Virus record (IMG/VR): IMGVR_UViG_3300009788_000125
Coordinates: 1 to 51,765 of that record
Strand: one strand, 5' to 3'
Length of the DNA stretch: 51,765 nt
DNA from: a virus
Shown here: in pieces, positions 38,797 to 47,632 of the stretch
Layout: every line of letters starts with the position of its first letter
How positions within the stretch are numbered: position 1 is the first letter of the stretch
Made by a program: the position numbers and the translations under genes
Notes under the pieces: generated by a model
Database searches by the model: none
Told to the model about the DNA's origin: nothing
What the model saw: the letters and a program-made list of their open reading frames with translations, nothing else

Positions 38797-39552
38797 ATGG
38801 CACAGTGGGTCACCAGGGCGCAACTGAACGCCGCCGTCCAAGATGCGCTCGAACTGGCCACCCTGGCGCCAGCGATGACGCTGACCAGTGCGCAGAACGA
38901 AGTCCAGATCGACGGCGCTGTCGAGGAGTACTCCAGCGACAGGCCGCGAGAGCGCGTACACCGCATCACCGGGGACGGCACGGTGCGACGGTGGATCCTG
39001 GCCACTGAGATCGGCACAAGCTGGCAGGACGGGTTCAGCACGTTGCAGCAATTGCGCAAGCGCCTGATCGCTGACGCCAATGACGAAGGACGACTGGTCG
39101 AGCCAGAGGACTGGACGATGGTCGTGGAAGAGGACGGCGACGGCGTGCCGCAGGAAATCCTCATCCTGGGCACGGCGCCATCGGCTGACGACTATCTCTA
39201 CCTGACGTACACCACGATCCACGTTCTCGACGACGGGCCGACGCCGGACGTCAACACGATACCCCTGCGTGACCGCGAGGCTCTGTTCTGGCTGTCCAAC
39301 GCGCATGCCTGTATGTGGCTGGCTCAGAAGGCGAGCGACACGCTCGACGCCACTATCGAGGCCGACGCGGTCAACTGGAATTCCGTCGCCGGGCAGTTCC
39401 GCAGCCAGAGCAAGCGGTGGCGGGAGATGTACGAGCGGCACGTCCTGGGCGCCGACAAGCCGTCGCCGGCAGCCGGCAGTCGGCAGCGCGTCGAGGACAA
39501 GGACGCCAGGCATACCAGGGCGACACACTTCACCAGGTCGCGGCACATCTAA
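38797..39552 (+). CDS. putative head-tail connector protein
   Basis: A 251-residue protein. Helical N-terminus (RAQLNAAVQDALELATLAPA), a beta middle (VHRITGDGTVRRWILATEIG; QEILILGTAPSADDYLYLTY) and a helical part (REALFWLSNAHACMWLAQKA) typical of head completion or adaptor proteins that sit under the portal. One base after the previous gene. Confidence 0.65.
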   Translation: MAQWVTRAQLNAAVQDALELATLAPAMTLTSAQNEVQIDGAVEEYSSDRPRERVHRITGDGTVRRWILATEIGTSWQDGFSTLQQLRKRLIADANDEGRLVEPEDWTMVVEEDGDGVPQEILILGTAPSADDYLYLTYTTIHVLDDGPTPDVNTIPLRDREALFWLSNAHACMWLAQKASDTLDATIEADAVNWNSVAGQFRSQSKRWREMYERHVLGADKPSPAAGSRQRVEDKDARHTRATHFTRSRHI

Positions 39553-40208
39553 TGGCGCAGGAAGCCATCATCGTTGACGTGCGTGGTGCCGTCAAGGCGA
39601 TGGACCGGCTGTCGGGACCCGAACTGCGGGACGGGGTCAACGGCCTGATCCGTGCGTTCGGGTCCAATATACTCGGAGTGATCCACGGAAAGGTGGTACG
39701 CAAGACGCCTGTCGCCCGAGGCAAGACCGCTGAGGGTGTGGTCATCGATCCCCTGAAAGCTGTCAACCCTGCGGCGCAGATCATCGAGTGGGGCGGACGG
39801 GTCGTGAACCCGTTGCCGCAGGCGCTGGCTCTGGAGAAGGGCAGGACGCCTGGCGAGAAGGCGCCACCGATGGCGGCGATCCGGAGGTGGGTCGAGCTAG
39901 GCATCCAGCAAGGCCGCATCGACATCGACGGCATCAAGGAGCGCAAGCTGGTCCCCGGCGCCCGCAAGGTCCGTGGGCGGCAGGCACGCACGGCCAGCCG
40001 GATCACTAAGAGCGAGGCGAAGGCCATCGACCGGGTCGCGTGGGCGATCAAGACCAAGATTGGGGAAAAGGGATTCCGGAAGCGTGACGGCTACCGGATG
40101 TTCCAGCGTGGGCTCAAGGCGTCGAGGTCGAACATTAAGCGTGGGGCGGTCAAGCTCACCGAGGACATCGCTGCGTTGATTGTCACCATCACCGGGAAGC
40201 CGGCATGA
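39552..40208 (+). CDS. HK97 gp10-like tail completion protein
   Basis: A 218-residue protein with the usual gp10 pattern: a helix, then RKTPVARGKTAEGVVIDPLK, IIEWGGRVVNPLPQALALEK (residues about 76-95) and PPMAAIRRWVELGI. These proteins join tail to head. The C-terminal 90 residues are an additional basic helical extension ending in FQRGLKASRSNIKRGAVKL. Start at ATG 39552 overlaps the previous stop by one base. Confidence 0.75.
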   Translation: MAQEAIIVDVRGAVKAMDRLSGPELRDGVNGLIRAFGSNILGVIHGKVVRKTPVARGKTAEGVVIDPLKAVNPAAQIIEWGGRVVNPLPQALALEKGRTPGEKAPPMAAIRRWVELGIQQGRIDIDGIKERKLVPGARKVRGRQARTASRITKSEAKAIDRVAWAIKTKIGEKGFRKRDGYRMFQRGLKASRSNIKRGAVKLTEDIAALIVTITGKPA

Positions 40209-41242
40209 CCGAGATCCTGCGGCTCAACTTCACGACGGCCACTGGCGAGGCGTTCGCCGGGTACGACAATGTGGATCCCTCGGAGGACTATCCGGTGATC
40301 ACCGGCGTGGACGGCCTGCAGCTTGCCGGCTGGAGCACGGCCGACCCGGTGACCGGGGCCAGGGATCAAGACAGCGGGTCGAGCCCGGACGAGCGATACG
40401 ACAGTGTGCACTTCCAGATCCCGGCCGACGGCGACGCCAAGTTCCAGATGCTGTTGCCAGCCGGCCTGTATCGGGCCCGAGTCGTGGTAGGCGAACCAGA
40501 CGCAGCAGGGTTCAATGGCGTGAGTATTTCGGTCGACAACGGGCAGACCGTGGTGTTCTGGGCAGGGACGGACGGCAACACGGCGGCGGCAGAGTGGAAG
40601 GACAAGACACTGACCTTCGAGGTGTCGGCAGCCAACGAGGCAGCGGGCGACAAGGCCAACCTGGTCATCGCCAGCACGGGCAGCGGTATCGAGTCGGCCC
40701 GCCTCGCGTTCCTGGTGGTCGAGAAGCTTGGTGAGCCAGCCAGCGAGACCACACTCATCGCGGCCATCAAGTCAGAGGTGGAAACAGTGGCGCTCGTAGG
40801 CCCTGTGTATTCCACTATCGTGGGTTTCTCTGGCGCCGGCCCCCTGCAGACCGCCGCTACGGTCACTCTGCCCGACGCCACCCAGCGCATGCGTCTGGTG
40901 ATGATCAAGCACCATCAGGAGCGCAAGCCGTACAGCAACGGCACGGACGAGATTGTCCACCAGGTCGCCCTCCAGGTCCTCCAGGCAAAGTCGAGCGATA
41001 CGGATGGCACGGTACAGAGCGAGGAGGAGGTTCGGGCTACCGCCGATCAGATTATGGCAATACTGAGCGACGACAAGCCGGGGTCCGCAATGGGGGTCGC
41101 CGTCGGTGCTGGATGGTTGGGTGCGCATCCAGACAACGGTCTACCGCAGCAGAGCGAAATCGAAATGATAGAGTGGCAAGGAGTGACCTGGCATCGAGCC
41201 ACGGTCACTATCCGCGTGTCGGAAGAGGTCGACAGATCATAA
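40205..41242 (+). CDS. tail terminator-like protein with N-terminal carbohydrate-binding-like domain
   Basis: A 345-residue protein in two parts. Residues about 1-185 are a beta-sandwich like a malectin or galactose-binding domain (LRLNFTTATGEAFA, SPDERYDSVHFQI, AGLYRARVVVGEPDA, AEWKDKTLTFEVSA). The same domain recurs in the large tail protein at 50,157-50,660. Residues about 190-345 (LIAAIKSEVETVALVGPVYS, HHQERKPYSNGTDEIVHQVA, WQGVTWHRATVTIRVSEEV) fit a tail terminator. A fused sugar-binding domain at the tail neck or tube end is unusual. Confidence 0.65.
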   Translation: MTEILRLNFTTATGEAFAGYDNVDPSEDYPVITGVDGLQLAGWSTADPVTGARDQDSGSSPDERYDSVHFQIPADGDAKFQMLLPAGLYRARVVVGEPDAAGFNGVSISVDNGQTVVFWAGTDGNTAAAEWKDKTLTFEVSAANEAAGDKANLVIASTGSGIESARLAFLVVEKLGEPASETTLIAAIKSEVETVALVGPVYSTIVGFSGAGPLQTAATVTLPDATQRMRLVMIKHHQERKPYSNGTDEIVHQVALQVLQAKSSDTDGTVQSEEEVRATADQIMAILSDDKPGSAMGVAVGAGWLGAHPDNGLPQQSEIEMIEWQGVTWHRATVTIRVSEEVDRS

Positions 41243-41260
41243 GGGGCGGAGGAAGATCGC

Positions 41261-42355
41261 ATGGGCAACACGGGCGGCTGGACACTAGCAATGAAAAAGA
41301 AGGCCACGGCCAGTGGCTGGACCAACGCGGCCGTCAGCGTGAACAACGCCAGCGACGCGTTCCTCGCCCGCTCGGAAGGGATCCCCGCTGGTCTCCCCGA
41401 GGGCGTCGAGGACTTCAATATCGGACAGACGGCGGTCGGCGCCGAGTACTGGACGAACCACAACCTCGAAGGGTCTCTCGGAGAGCTGGCCGCGAGGTAT
41501 GAGGGCGTCGAGAAGTTCTTGGCTCAGGTCGCGGGCGAGGACACGGCCGACGTCGAGGCGGTCACGGCCTACCGGCACACCGCACGGATGCTGTTCAGCA
41601 ACGTCGGGCAGTTCGTCACCATCGCCAAGGACACAGGCGTCAGCATCAGCGAGGTCCCGGCAGCCCGCATCACCGGCTACGAACTCAAGCTGGCCGACCG
41701 CATGGTCACGATTGCGCCGAACTTCGTCGGCAACCGGTTGATCAACCCGGCAACGGTCAACACCACGCTGGCCGCGGCGACGCCGCCGAGCAGCAAGCTG
41801 GCCCTGCTGTTCAACAGTCTGGTGTTCCGGATGAACGCACAGAGCGGCAGCGCCCTGGCGAGTCCGACCGACGACCTCCTGATGAGCGACTTCGGCATCT
41901 CCTGGGATCGCCGGCAGACGGCGACACCCGTCAACCGTTCCGACGGCACGCCCGACGAGCCCGAGAGCGACGGCGGTGCGCCGGAAGGGACCGTGCGCTT
42001 GGTGTTCCCGAACCTGGCAGCGGCGCACGAGGTGTTCCTGACCAGCAATCTGGCAGTCAGTGTGGCGGAGAAAACTCCCTACAAGGCCGACTTCACTTTC
42101 ACGGGGCCGGACATCACCGGGTCGACTGGCCCTGTGCAGTTCCTTGGCATCTGGGAATTCCCGAAGCTGGTCGTCCGGAGTTTCAGTTCGCCTGGCTCGG
42201 GACCGCTGGCCAAGGTTCCCGTCACAATCGAGATGGGCATCCTGACGCCGGACACCGCACCCGCAGGCATGACGTGGGCGTTCGCTTCCGGCCAGGGGTA
42301 TCCGATGCGGACTCAGGTGCTCAACGAGAACACCATCGTCGAGGCCAGCGCGTAA
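41261..42355 (+). CDS. major tail (tube) protein
   Basis: A 364-residue protein, the right size and place (after the terminator, before the chaperones) for the tail tube subunit. N-terminal KKKATASGWTNAAVSVNNAS, a middle region with YELKLADRMVTIAPNF and many strands, and an end with PVTIEMGILTPDTAPAG and QTAVG-type turns. Tail tube proteins of this length often carry an extra Ig-like domain, here probably residues about 230-345. ATG at 41261 after GGAGGAAG. Confidence 0.75.
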   Translation: MGNTGGWTLAMKKKATASGWTNAAVSVNNASDAFLARSEGIPAGLPEGVEDFNIGQTAVGAEYWTNHNLEGSLGELAARYEGVEKFLAQVAGEDTADVEAVTAYRHTARMLFSNVGQFVTIAKDTGVSISEVPAARITGYELKLADRMVTIAPNFVGNRLINPATVNTTLAAATPPSSKLALLFNSLVFRMNAQSGSALASPTDDLLMSDFGISWDRRQTATPVNRSDGTPDEPESDGGAPEGTVRLVFPNLAAAHEVFLTSNLAVSVAEKTPYKADFTFTGPDITGSTGPVQFLGIWEFPKLVVRSFSSPGSGPLAKVPVTIEMGILTPDTAPAGMTWAFASGQGYPMRTQVLNENTIVEASA

Positions 42356-42361
42356 TAGCTC

Positions 42362-42379
42362 GGCGCAAGCGAATGCGCC
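42362..42379 (+). repeat. hairpin copy of dispersed inverted-repeat motif
   Basis: GGCGCA, loop AGCGAA, TGCGCC. It differs by one base from the element at 13420-13437, and both are followed by ATG then a GAGG-type Shine-Dalgarno. Lies in the 39-base gap between tube and chaperone genes. Confidence 0.85.
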
Positions 42380-42394
42380 ATGCAGGAGGGGTAC

Positions 42395-42850
42395 ATGGAA
42401 CGCAAGGAAATCGAAGCCGGTATCGAGCTGGTCGATCCGGACGAGCAGCTCGTCTACCAGCTCGGCACGGCGACCATCTTCTATCGACGGATCAGCCTCG
42501 ACGACCAGGCGGCGCTGCGCAAGAAGTACAAGCCGAAACAGCGTCGCGTCGTGCGGCGGCAGGCTCAGGAGGAGGAGGAATCGAACACCGCACTGAGCCG
42601 GGCCATGCTGAAATACATCGTCACCGGGTGGGAGGGCATCACGTTCCGTGGGTCCCTTGTGCCGTGTACCGACGATCCGATCACCATCGATAGCAAGCTG
42701 TTCCCGAACGGGACCAAGGTCATCCTCCCGGCCGACACCATTGCGGACCTGCTCGAAGCGGCGACGGCTGAGCAGGGTGTCAAGCGGGAGGCGGATCAGA
42801 AGGCAGAACAAGAAGTAAAAGAGATGCCCGCGATTTCGTCCGACGGCTGA
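42395..42850 (+). CDS. tail assembly chaperone (G-like)
   Basis: A 151-residue acidic protein between tube and tape-measure genes, the usual place of lambda G-type chaperones. It begins ERKEIEAGIELVDPDEQLVY and ends in a charged helical tail. AGGAGG at 42384-42389 sets ATG 42395; ATG 42380 is less likely. Part of the ribosomes should shift to the -1 frame near its end to make the G-T fusion. Confidence 0.75.
   Translation: MERKEIEAGIELVDPDEQLVYQLGTATIFYRRISLDDQAALRKKYKPKQRRVVRRQAQEEEESNTALSRAMLKYIVTGWEGITFRGSLVPCTDDPITIDSKLFPNGTKVILPADTIADLLEAATAEQGVKREADQKAEQEVKEMPAISSDG
42814..42821 (+). other. probable -1 ribosomal frameshift site
   Basis: In frame the codons read GTA AAA GAG. The four-A run lets the Lys tRNA on AAA re-pair perfectly one base back. 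The -1 frame is open from 42772 (after a TGA at 42769) to 43197, so the shift must occur between 42772 and the G stop at 42850. Confidence 0.65.
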
Positions 42851-43197
42851 TTTCCATCGAGGAATATCAGGGCGAGACATGCGGGCCGTGTATCGAGGAC
42901 CAGGAAGAGCATGACTATGAGATCGACTGCACCGGCTGCCAGCTATGGAAGCTGCACCTCGCAGACTTCGAGGACCCGCACCCGCTCGTCGACGAGGCGT
43001 GGTTCTTGTACCAGGAACTCAGCAAGCCGAGCGTCGAGAGATTCGGACTCCGCGACCAGATACTTGCCGAGAGCGGGTACAACATCGCGGGGCGGGACAG
43101 GTTCTTGCTGGATCTGATCGACATCTTCGAGGAAGAGCGGCTGGCGTGGCGGGAGCGTGAGCAAGCAACACAGCAGGCGGCGGCGACGGGGAAATAA
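42820..43197 (+). CDS. tail assembly chaperone frameshift extension (T-like)
   Basis: About 125 residues in the -1 frame, with no suitable start codon or ribosome binding site before residue 60. They read RDARDFVRRLISIEEYQGET, then CGPC...DCTGC (two CxxC pairs, likely zinc), then DEAWFLYQELSKPSVERFGL. It ends exactly at the tape-measure start. Fusion to G would give about 267 residues, as in many siphoviruses. The T part is thought to guide the tape-measure protein during tail assembly. Confidence 0.72.
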   Translation, partial: RDARDFVRRLISIEEYQGETCGPCIEDQEEHDYEIDCTGCQLWKLHLADFEDPHPLVDEAWFLYQELSKPSVERFGLRDQILAESGYNIAGRDRFLLDLIDIFEEERLAWREREQATQQAAATGK

Positions 43198-46100
43198 ATG
43201 GGCGAGAACGAAGCGTCGGTCATACTCACGCTCAAGGACAACCTGAGCGAGGGGGTCCGCAAGGCCGGACGCGCAACGTCGTCGGCATTCGCCCGTATCG
43301 CCAAGTCTGCCAAGCGTGCCGGCATCGCCGTTGGGGCGTTCGCCTCTCGTGTCGTCGGGTCGATGCGCCGGGTCGCGGTGTCGGTCGCCTCGGTTGCGAA
43401 GGGGATATTCAGCCTGGGCAACAGCATCAAGGCCCTGGTGGTGGGTGCCCTGATCTTCGGCGTCGTCAAGGGCTTCGACGCATTGATTTCCAGAGGTGCC
43501 GACGTCAAGCGCGTCGCGGAATCGTTCGAGGCTCTGACCGGAGGGGCCAAGGGGTTCGGCAACGAGCTGCTCACCAAGACCCGCAAGGCGACCAAGGGCC
43601 TGGTCGACGACCTCACGCTGATGCGCCAGGCCAACAACGCGATCCTGCTCGGGCTGCCGGCGAGCGCCGAGGGATTTGCCGAGCTGGCGGCGTCGGCGGT
43701 CACCCTCGGTCGGGCCGTCGGGCGTGACGCGAACGATGCGATCACCGACCTGACCACGGGCATCGGACGACAGAGCCGGCTGATCCTGGACAACCTGGGC
43801 CTGGTCGTGAGGGTCGAGCAGGCCAACAAGGACTATGCCAGGTCCATCAACAAGACCGCAGACAACCTGACGCTGCTGGAACAGAGGCAGGCGTTTTTCA
43901 ATGCCGCGATGGATGCAGCACGCACCAAGTCCGAGGTGCTCGGCGGCATCACCCTGGACGCAGCCGACCGGTGGCAGATTCTCAAGAACCAGCTCACGAA
44001 CACCTTCAACGCGATGGTCCGCGGCATCGCCAGCAGCGGCGTGCTGGCAAAGATATTCGAGAAGCTCAGCAGCCGGATCGACGGCATGGGCCTGACCACC
44101 GACGAGACGGCCAAGAAGATCAACCGGTTCGCCATCATCGCTGTGAAGGCGGGGACGGTGATCGGGCAGGTCGGCCTGTTCATGGCGACCGCGTTCGAGG
44201 GTGCCCGGCTCGTGGTGCTCAGTATCGCAGGGGCGCTCAACAAGGTGATCGGGTTCATCTCGGAAGATCTGTTGACGGGGCTGTTCAAGGTGAGCACGGC
44301 CATTGCCGACGTGGCGCAGCGACTCGGCTTCGAGGGTACCGCGACCAAGATGCGGGAGATTGGCGCAGCTATGTTCCGGATCGGCCAGGACATCAAGTTC
44401 GTGACCGATCGGAGCGCCGAGCAGAATTTCGACAGCGCCGCGACCGCAGCCGCGAACGTCGCCGCACTCACGGCCAGCATGGGCGACCTGGACCAGATGA
44501 GCAAGAACCTCACCGACGAGCTGGAGGCCAACAAGGACGTCGTGCTCAAGGGGGCCGGCGCCAGCGGCGAGCTAGAGAAACGTGTCGAGGACGTCAACGC
44601 CGACCTGCGGGCACAGCTCGATGTGCTCTTGAAGCTGCAGCAGGCTCAACTGAAAGCGAACATCACGGCAGAGAGTTTTGCGCAGCGGCTGCAGGAGGTG
44701 CCGAAGGGCAGCGCCGCATTCCAGGAGCTATTCAAGCAGGCGGTGAAGGCGATCCCTGCACTGGAGAAGCTGGCCGAGCCCGACAAGTTCCAGGCACTGA
44801 TCGACGTGCTGGCGAAGTACGACGACCGGGTCGCCAGCATCACGGGGCGCAGCCTGATCCAGTTCGGGGACGCGCAGAAGGAGGCCCGCGTCCTCGCTGA
44901 CGACTTCTTCAACACCATCGACCGCGGCAACCTGAGCGTCGGAGAGCAGGAGAACCTGATCAAGCTCATGAGCGGTCAGATGTCGATCTTGAAGCGATCG
45001 ATCCCTGCTGACGAGTTCAAGCGGCTGGAGCTGGCTCTCGAGCGACTCGGCGGGCTGTTCGGTGGCACCGCCATCGACAAGTTCAACGCTGGCCAGCGCA
45101 AGGCGGTGCAGGAGGCCAGCAGTCTGCAGGCGGCCCTACGCAGAGGGACGCTTACGACGGCAGAGCAGGGCTTCGCATACGGGGAGCTGGTCGATCGGCT
45201 CGACCGGGTCAAGGTGGCGCTCGGTGAGAACAGCGCCGAGTTCCAGGGCCTCCTACATGACATGCGCCAGGTCCGTGACGCACAGGAGGAGATGTTCCGG
45301 CTCACCCCGATGGAAGAGTTCGCAGAGGGGATCGGGCTGATCCGGGACGAGCTTGGCGACTACTCCAAAGACTTCCGGGCCGGCTTCATCGACATGGCGG
45401 CACAGGCGTCCGATGCGATGGCGCAGATGTTTGCCGACGTCCTCTCCGGAGCTACCACCCTGGGCGAGGGAATCAAGCAGGTGGGGCTGAACCTCGTGAA
45501 CCAGATGTTGGCGATGCTGATCAAGATGGGCATCCAGCGGGTCGTGCTGGCCCTGATCAACAAGACCGCCACCGCGGTCGAATCGTCGGCGCAGATATCG
45601 GCTGGCCTGGGCGGGGTCTACGTCAACAGCTTCGCCAGCGCCGCGGCCATTCCGCTGGTGGGCTGGGCGATAGCGCCAGGCATCGCGGCCACCAACCTGG
45701 GGGTGGCCACGGCCGGCGTATCGGAGGCGATGTCGGCCGGCGCAGCCCTGGGGTCCGGAGCTGCAGCAGCCGAGGGCGGCACGACCAGGGGCCCGGTGCG
45801 CACCCTGATCGGTGAGGCGGGCCAGGAAGCCATCATCCCGCTGCAGGGTGCCCAGAGCCGCAAGGCCGCTGCCGTGTTCCTGGGTAGCGTGAACCGGCGC
45901 CTCGACGAGATGGCGACCGCGGGCACACTCGAGGCCGAGGACCGGCAGATGCGGGCGACGGCAGCCCTGAGCAGCGTGAGCGATCGCCTGGAGGTTCTGG
46001 CGCCCGACCCCTCGGTCACCGCCGAGGCCAGGGCCGTGAGGCGCCAGGAGCAGGCCGGTCTGCCCTCGACGGCCAGCCTGGACCGCGTGACCTCCGATAG

Positions 46101-46347
46101 CACCCTGGCCCCGCTACGGGCCACCAGGCGAGCCGAGCCGGCGTCCTCGTCCGACTTGCGGCAGACCATCGCCAGAGCAGTCACCGAGGCGGTGCGGATC
46201 GCCAGCGAAGGCCGGGGAGGGGATACAATCATCGACGTCACCGTCCCGGTCGACGCCCGTGGGCACGTCGGGGCGATCAGCCCGAAAACCCTCCGAGCCA
46301 TCCAACGGGCCGCGGCGCAGGGGGCCAAGGAAGGCATCACCAGATAG
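43198..46347 (+). CDS. tape-measure protein
   Basis: A 1049-residue protein that sets tail length; at about 1.5 angstrom per residue the tail would be near 155-160 nm. Helical and Ala-rich, with hydrophobic segments at about 75-92 (SIKALVVGALIFGVVKGF), about 315-345 and about 760-860 (QMLAMLIKMGIQRVVLALIN), and an ending with the common GPVRTLIGEAGQEAIIPLQG (about 863-882). It starts directly after the chaperone stop. Confidence 0.88.
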   Translation: MGENEASVILTLKDNLSEGVRKAGRATSSAFARIAKSAKRAGIAVGAFASRVVGSMRRVAVSVASVAKGIFSLGNSIKALVVGALIFGVVKGFDALISRGADVKRVAESFEALTGGAKGFGNELLTKTRKATKGLVDDLTLMRQANNAILLGLPASAEGFAELAASAVTLGRAVGRDANDAITDLTTGIGRQSRLILDNLGLVVRVEQANKDYARSINKTADNLTLLEQRQAFFNAAMDAARTKSEVLGGITLDAADRWQILKNQLTNTFNAMVRGIASSGVLAKIFEKLSSRIDGMGLTTDETAKKINRFAIIAVKAGTVIGQVGLFMATAFEGARLVVLSIAGALNKVIGFISEDLLTGLFKVSTAIADVAQRLGFEGTATKMREIGAAMFRIGQDIKFVTDRSAEQNFDSAATAAANVAALTASMGDLDQMSKNLTDELEANKDVVLKGAGASGELEKRVEDVNADLRAQLDVLLKLQQAQLKANITAESFAQRLQEVPKGSAAFQELFKQAVKAIPALEKLAEPDKFQALIDVLAKYDDRVASITGRSLIQFGDAQKEARVLADDFFNTIDRGNLSVGEQENLIKLMSGQMSILKRSIPADEFKRLELALERLGGLFGGTAIDKFNAGQRKAVQEASSLQAALRRGTLTTAEQGFAYGELVDRLDRVKVALGENSAEFQGLLHDMRQVRDAQEEMFRLTPMEEFAEGIGLIRDELGDYSKDFRAGFIDMAAQASDAMAQMFADVLSGATTLGEGIKQVGLNLVNQMLAMLIKMGIQRVVLALINKTATAVESSAQISAGLGGVYVNSFASAAAIPLVGWAIAPGIAATNLGVATAGVSEAMSAGAALGSGAAAAEGGTTRGPVRTLIGEAGQEAIIPLQGAQSRKAAAVFLGSVNRRLDEMATAGTLEAEDRQMRATAALSSVSDRLEVLAPDPSVTAEARAVRRQEQAGLPSTASLDRVTSDSTLAPLRATRRAEPASSSDLRQTIARAVTEAVRIASEGRGGDTIIDVTVPVDARGHVGAISPKTLRAIQRAAAQGAKEGITR

Positions 46348-46365
46348 GCCCGGCAGGGGTGGAAC

Positions 46366-47631
46366 ATGGGCAGATGGAGATGGATCCTGGCGGTCGCCGT
46401 CCTGGTGGCAGCCATCACCGCAGCGGGAGGCACGACAATGCTGACGCCACGAATCGTCTACGACACCGACTTCGACGATGGCCTCCCACACATCCCCGAC
46501 CCCGATGTAGAACTCGGCACGGTCGGGAACACGCCGATAGGGTGGAACTCGATCAATACCGGCGAGACATTCGAGGTCAGCGCCGACCAGGCTTTCAGCG
46601 GCACCAAGAGCATCAAGTGCATCGCGAACGCGGGCCCATCCTGGGGACGCAAGCGACTGTATACGGGGTGGGACCCTACGGCCGGCAGCTTCGGGACGCG
46701 AGCGCCGTTCTGGCTCGTGTTCGGCGGCATGGTCTACGGCGTCGCTGGCGAGACATTCCGCGTCGATTTCCGGGAAGCCGCGGAGAGCACCCTCGGGGGC
46801 ATTGCCGACGGGGACCACCTGTACCCGTACAACATCGGCGGCAAGGTGATCACCATCGAGCAGACCGGAGTCTGGCAGCCGTGGGCGACGCACCTTTATG
46901 TGGGCGGCAGCGTCGGTCTTAATGCGAGAAGGCCGGATGGCACGCTCTCGGATTGGGGCGGGACGTCGATAAACGATTACGCATCGCCCGGCAACAGGAC
47001 TCGGTTCGGGTTCGGGGAGGGTCCCCGCGGTGGCCAGATACGACTGGAACTCGGCTCCATGCCGCTTGGGCCGACCTACTTCGACGACCTCTACCTCGGT
47101 CGACAACTGGAATTCGGCAAGCGCACCTGGGAGAACATCCAGAAGGTGACGGATGATTTCAGCATCGATTACGGCGGGCTCGACTCCACCACGACACCAG
47201 ACAGCGTCGCCGGCAAAGATGTCGGCCTGCGAGGCTTCACCGAGACACCGATGGCCGAGCGCACAACAACCAGAGGGAGCAGTGGATACCAGACGGTGGG
47301 CTCTGGGCCGCGAGGCACGACCTACCAGCTCGACACCGGGGTCATCTTCGAGGGCGACGACCAGTACTGGATCGAGGCGCCGAACAACCCGCACGGCCTC
47401 TACACGCATATGTGTGTCCGGTCCTTCGACGCACAGCTCAGGACGTTCGAAGCGTTCGCAGAAAGGGGGATGCCCTTTCGATTCTGGTTGGACCGTACCG
47501 ACCAGACCACCGTCGGTGGATACTTTCCCGTTGCCTACCTCGACAGGCTCACGCAATTCCGTAAGCAGGGCAGTGGCGCACCGCGGTACCGGGCACGCAT
47601 TCGATTTCACGTCCAGGCGGAGCGCCAATAG
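46366..47631 (+). CDS. tail-tip protein (distal tail-like)
   Basis: A 421-residue beta-rich protein. Residues about 45-240 have a carbohydrate-binding-like arrangement (YDTDFDDGLPHIPDPD opening, TYFDDLYLGRQLEFG end). The last 165 residues (DYGGLDSTTTPDSVAGKDVG, YRARIRFHVQAERQ) resemble distal tail domains. The first 24 residues look like a signal peptide, odd for a virion protein. A second ATG at 46438 has a better GGGAGG seven bases away and would remove them; it may be the true start. Confidence 0.65.
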   Translation: MGRWRWILAVAVLVAAITAAGGTTMLTPRIVYDTDFDDGLPHIPDPDVELGTVGNTPIGWNSINTGETFEVSADQAFSGTKSIKCIANAGPSWGRKRLYTGWDPTAGSFGTRAPFWLVFGGMVYGVAGETFRVDFREAAESTLGGIADGDHLYPYNIGGKVITIEQTGVWQPWATHLYVGGSVGLNARRPDGTLSDWGGTSINDYASPGNRTRFGFGEGPRGGQIRLELGSMPLGPTYFDDLYLGRQLEFGKRTWENIQKVTDDFSIDYGGLDSTTTPDSVAGKDVGLRGFTETPMAERTTTRGSSGYQTVGSGPRGTTYQLDTGVIFEGDDQYWIEAPNNPHGLYTHMCVRSFDAQLRTFEAFAERGMPFRFWLDRTDQTTVGGYFPVAYLDRLTQFRKQGSGAPRYRARIRFHVQAERQ

Positions 47632-47632
47632 C

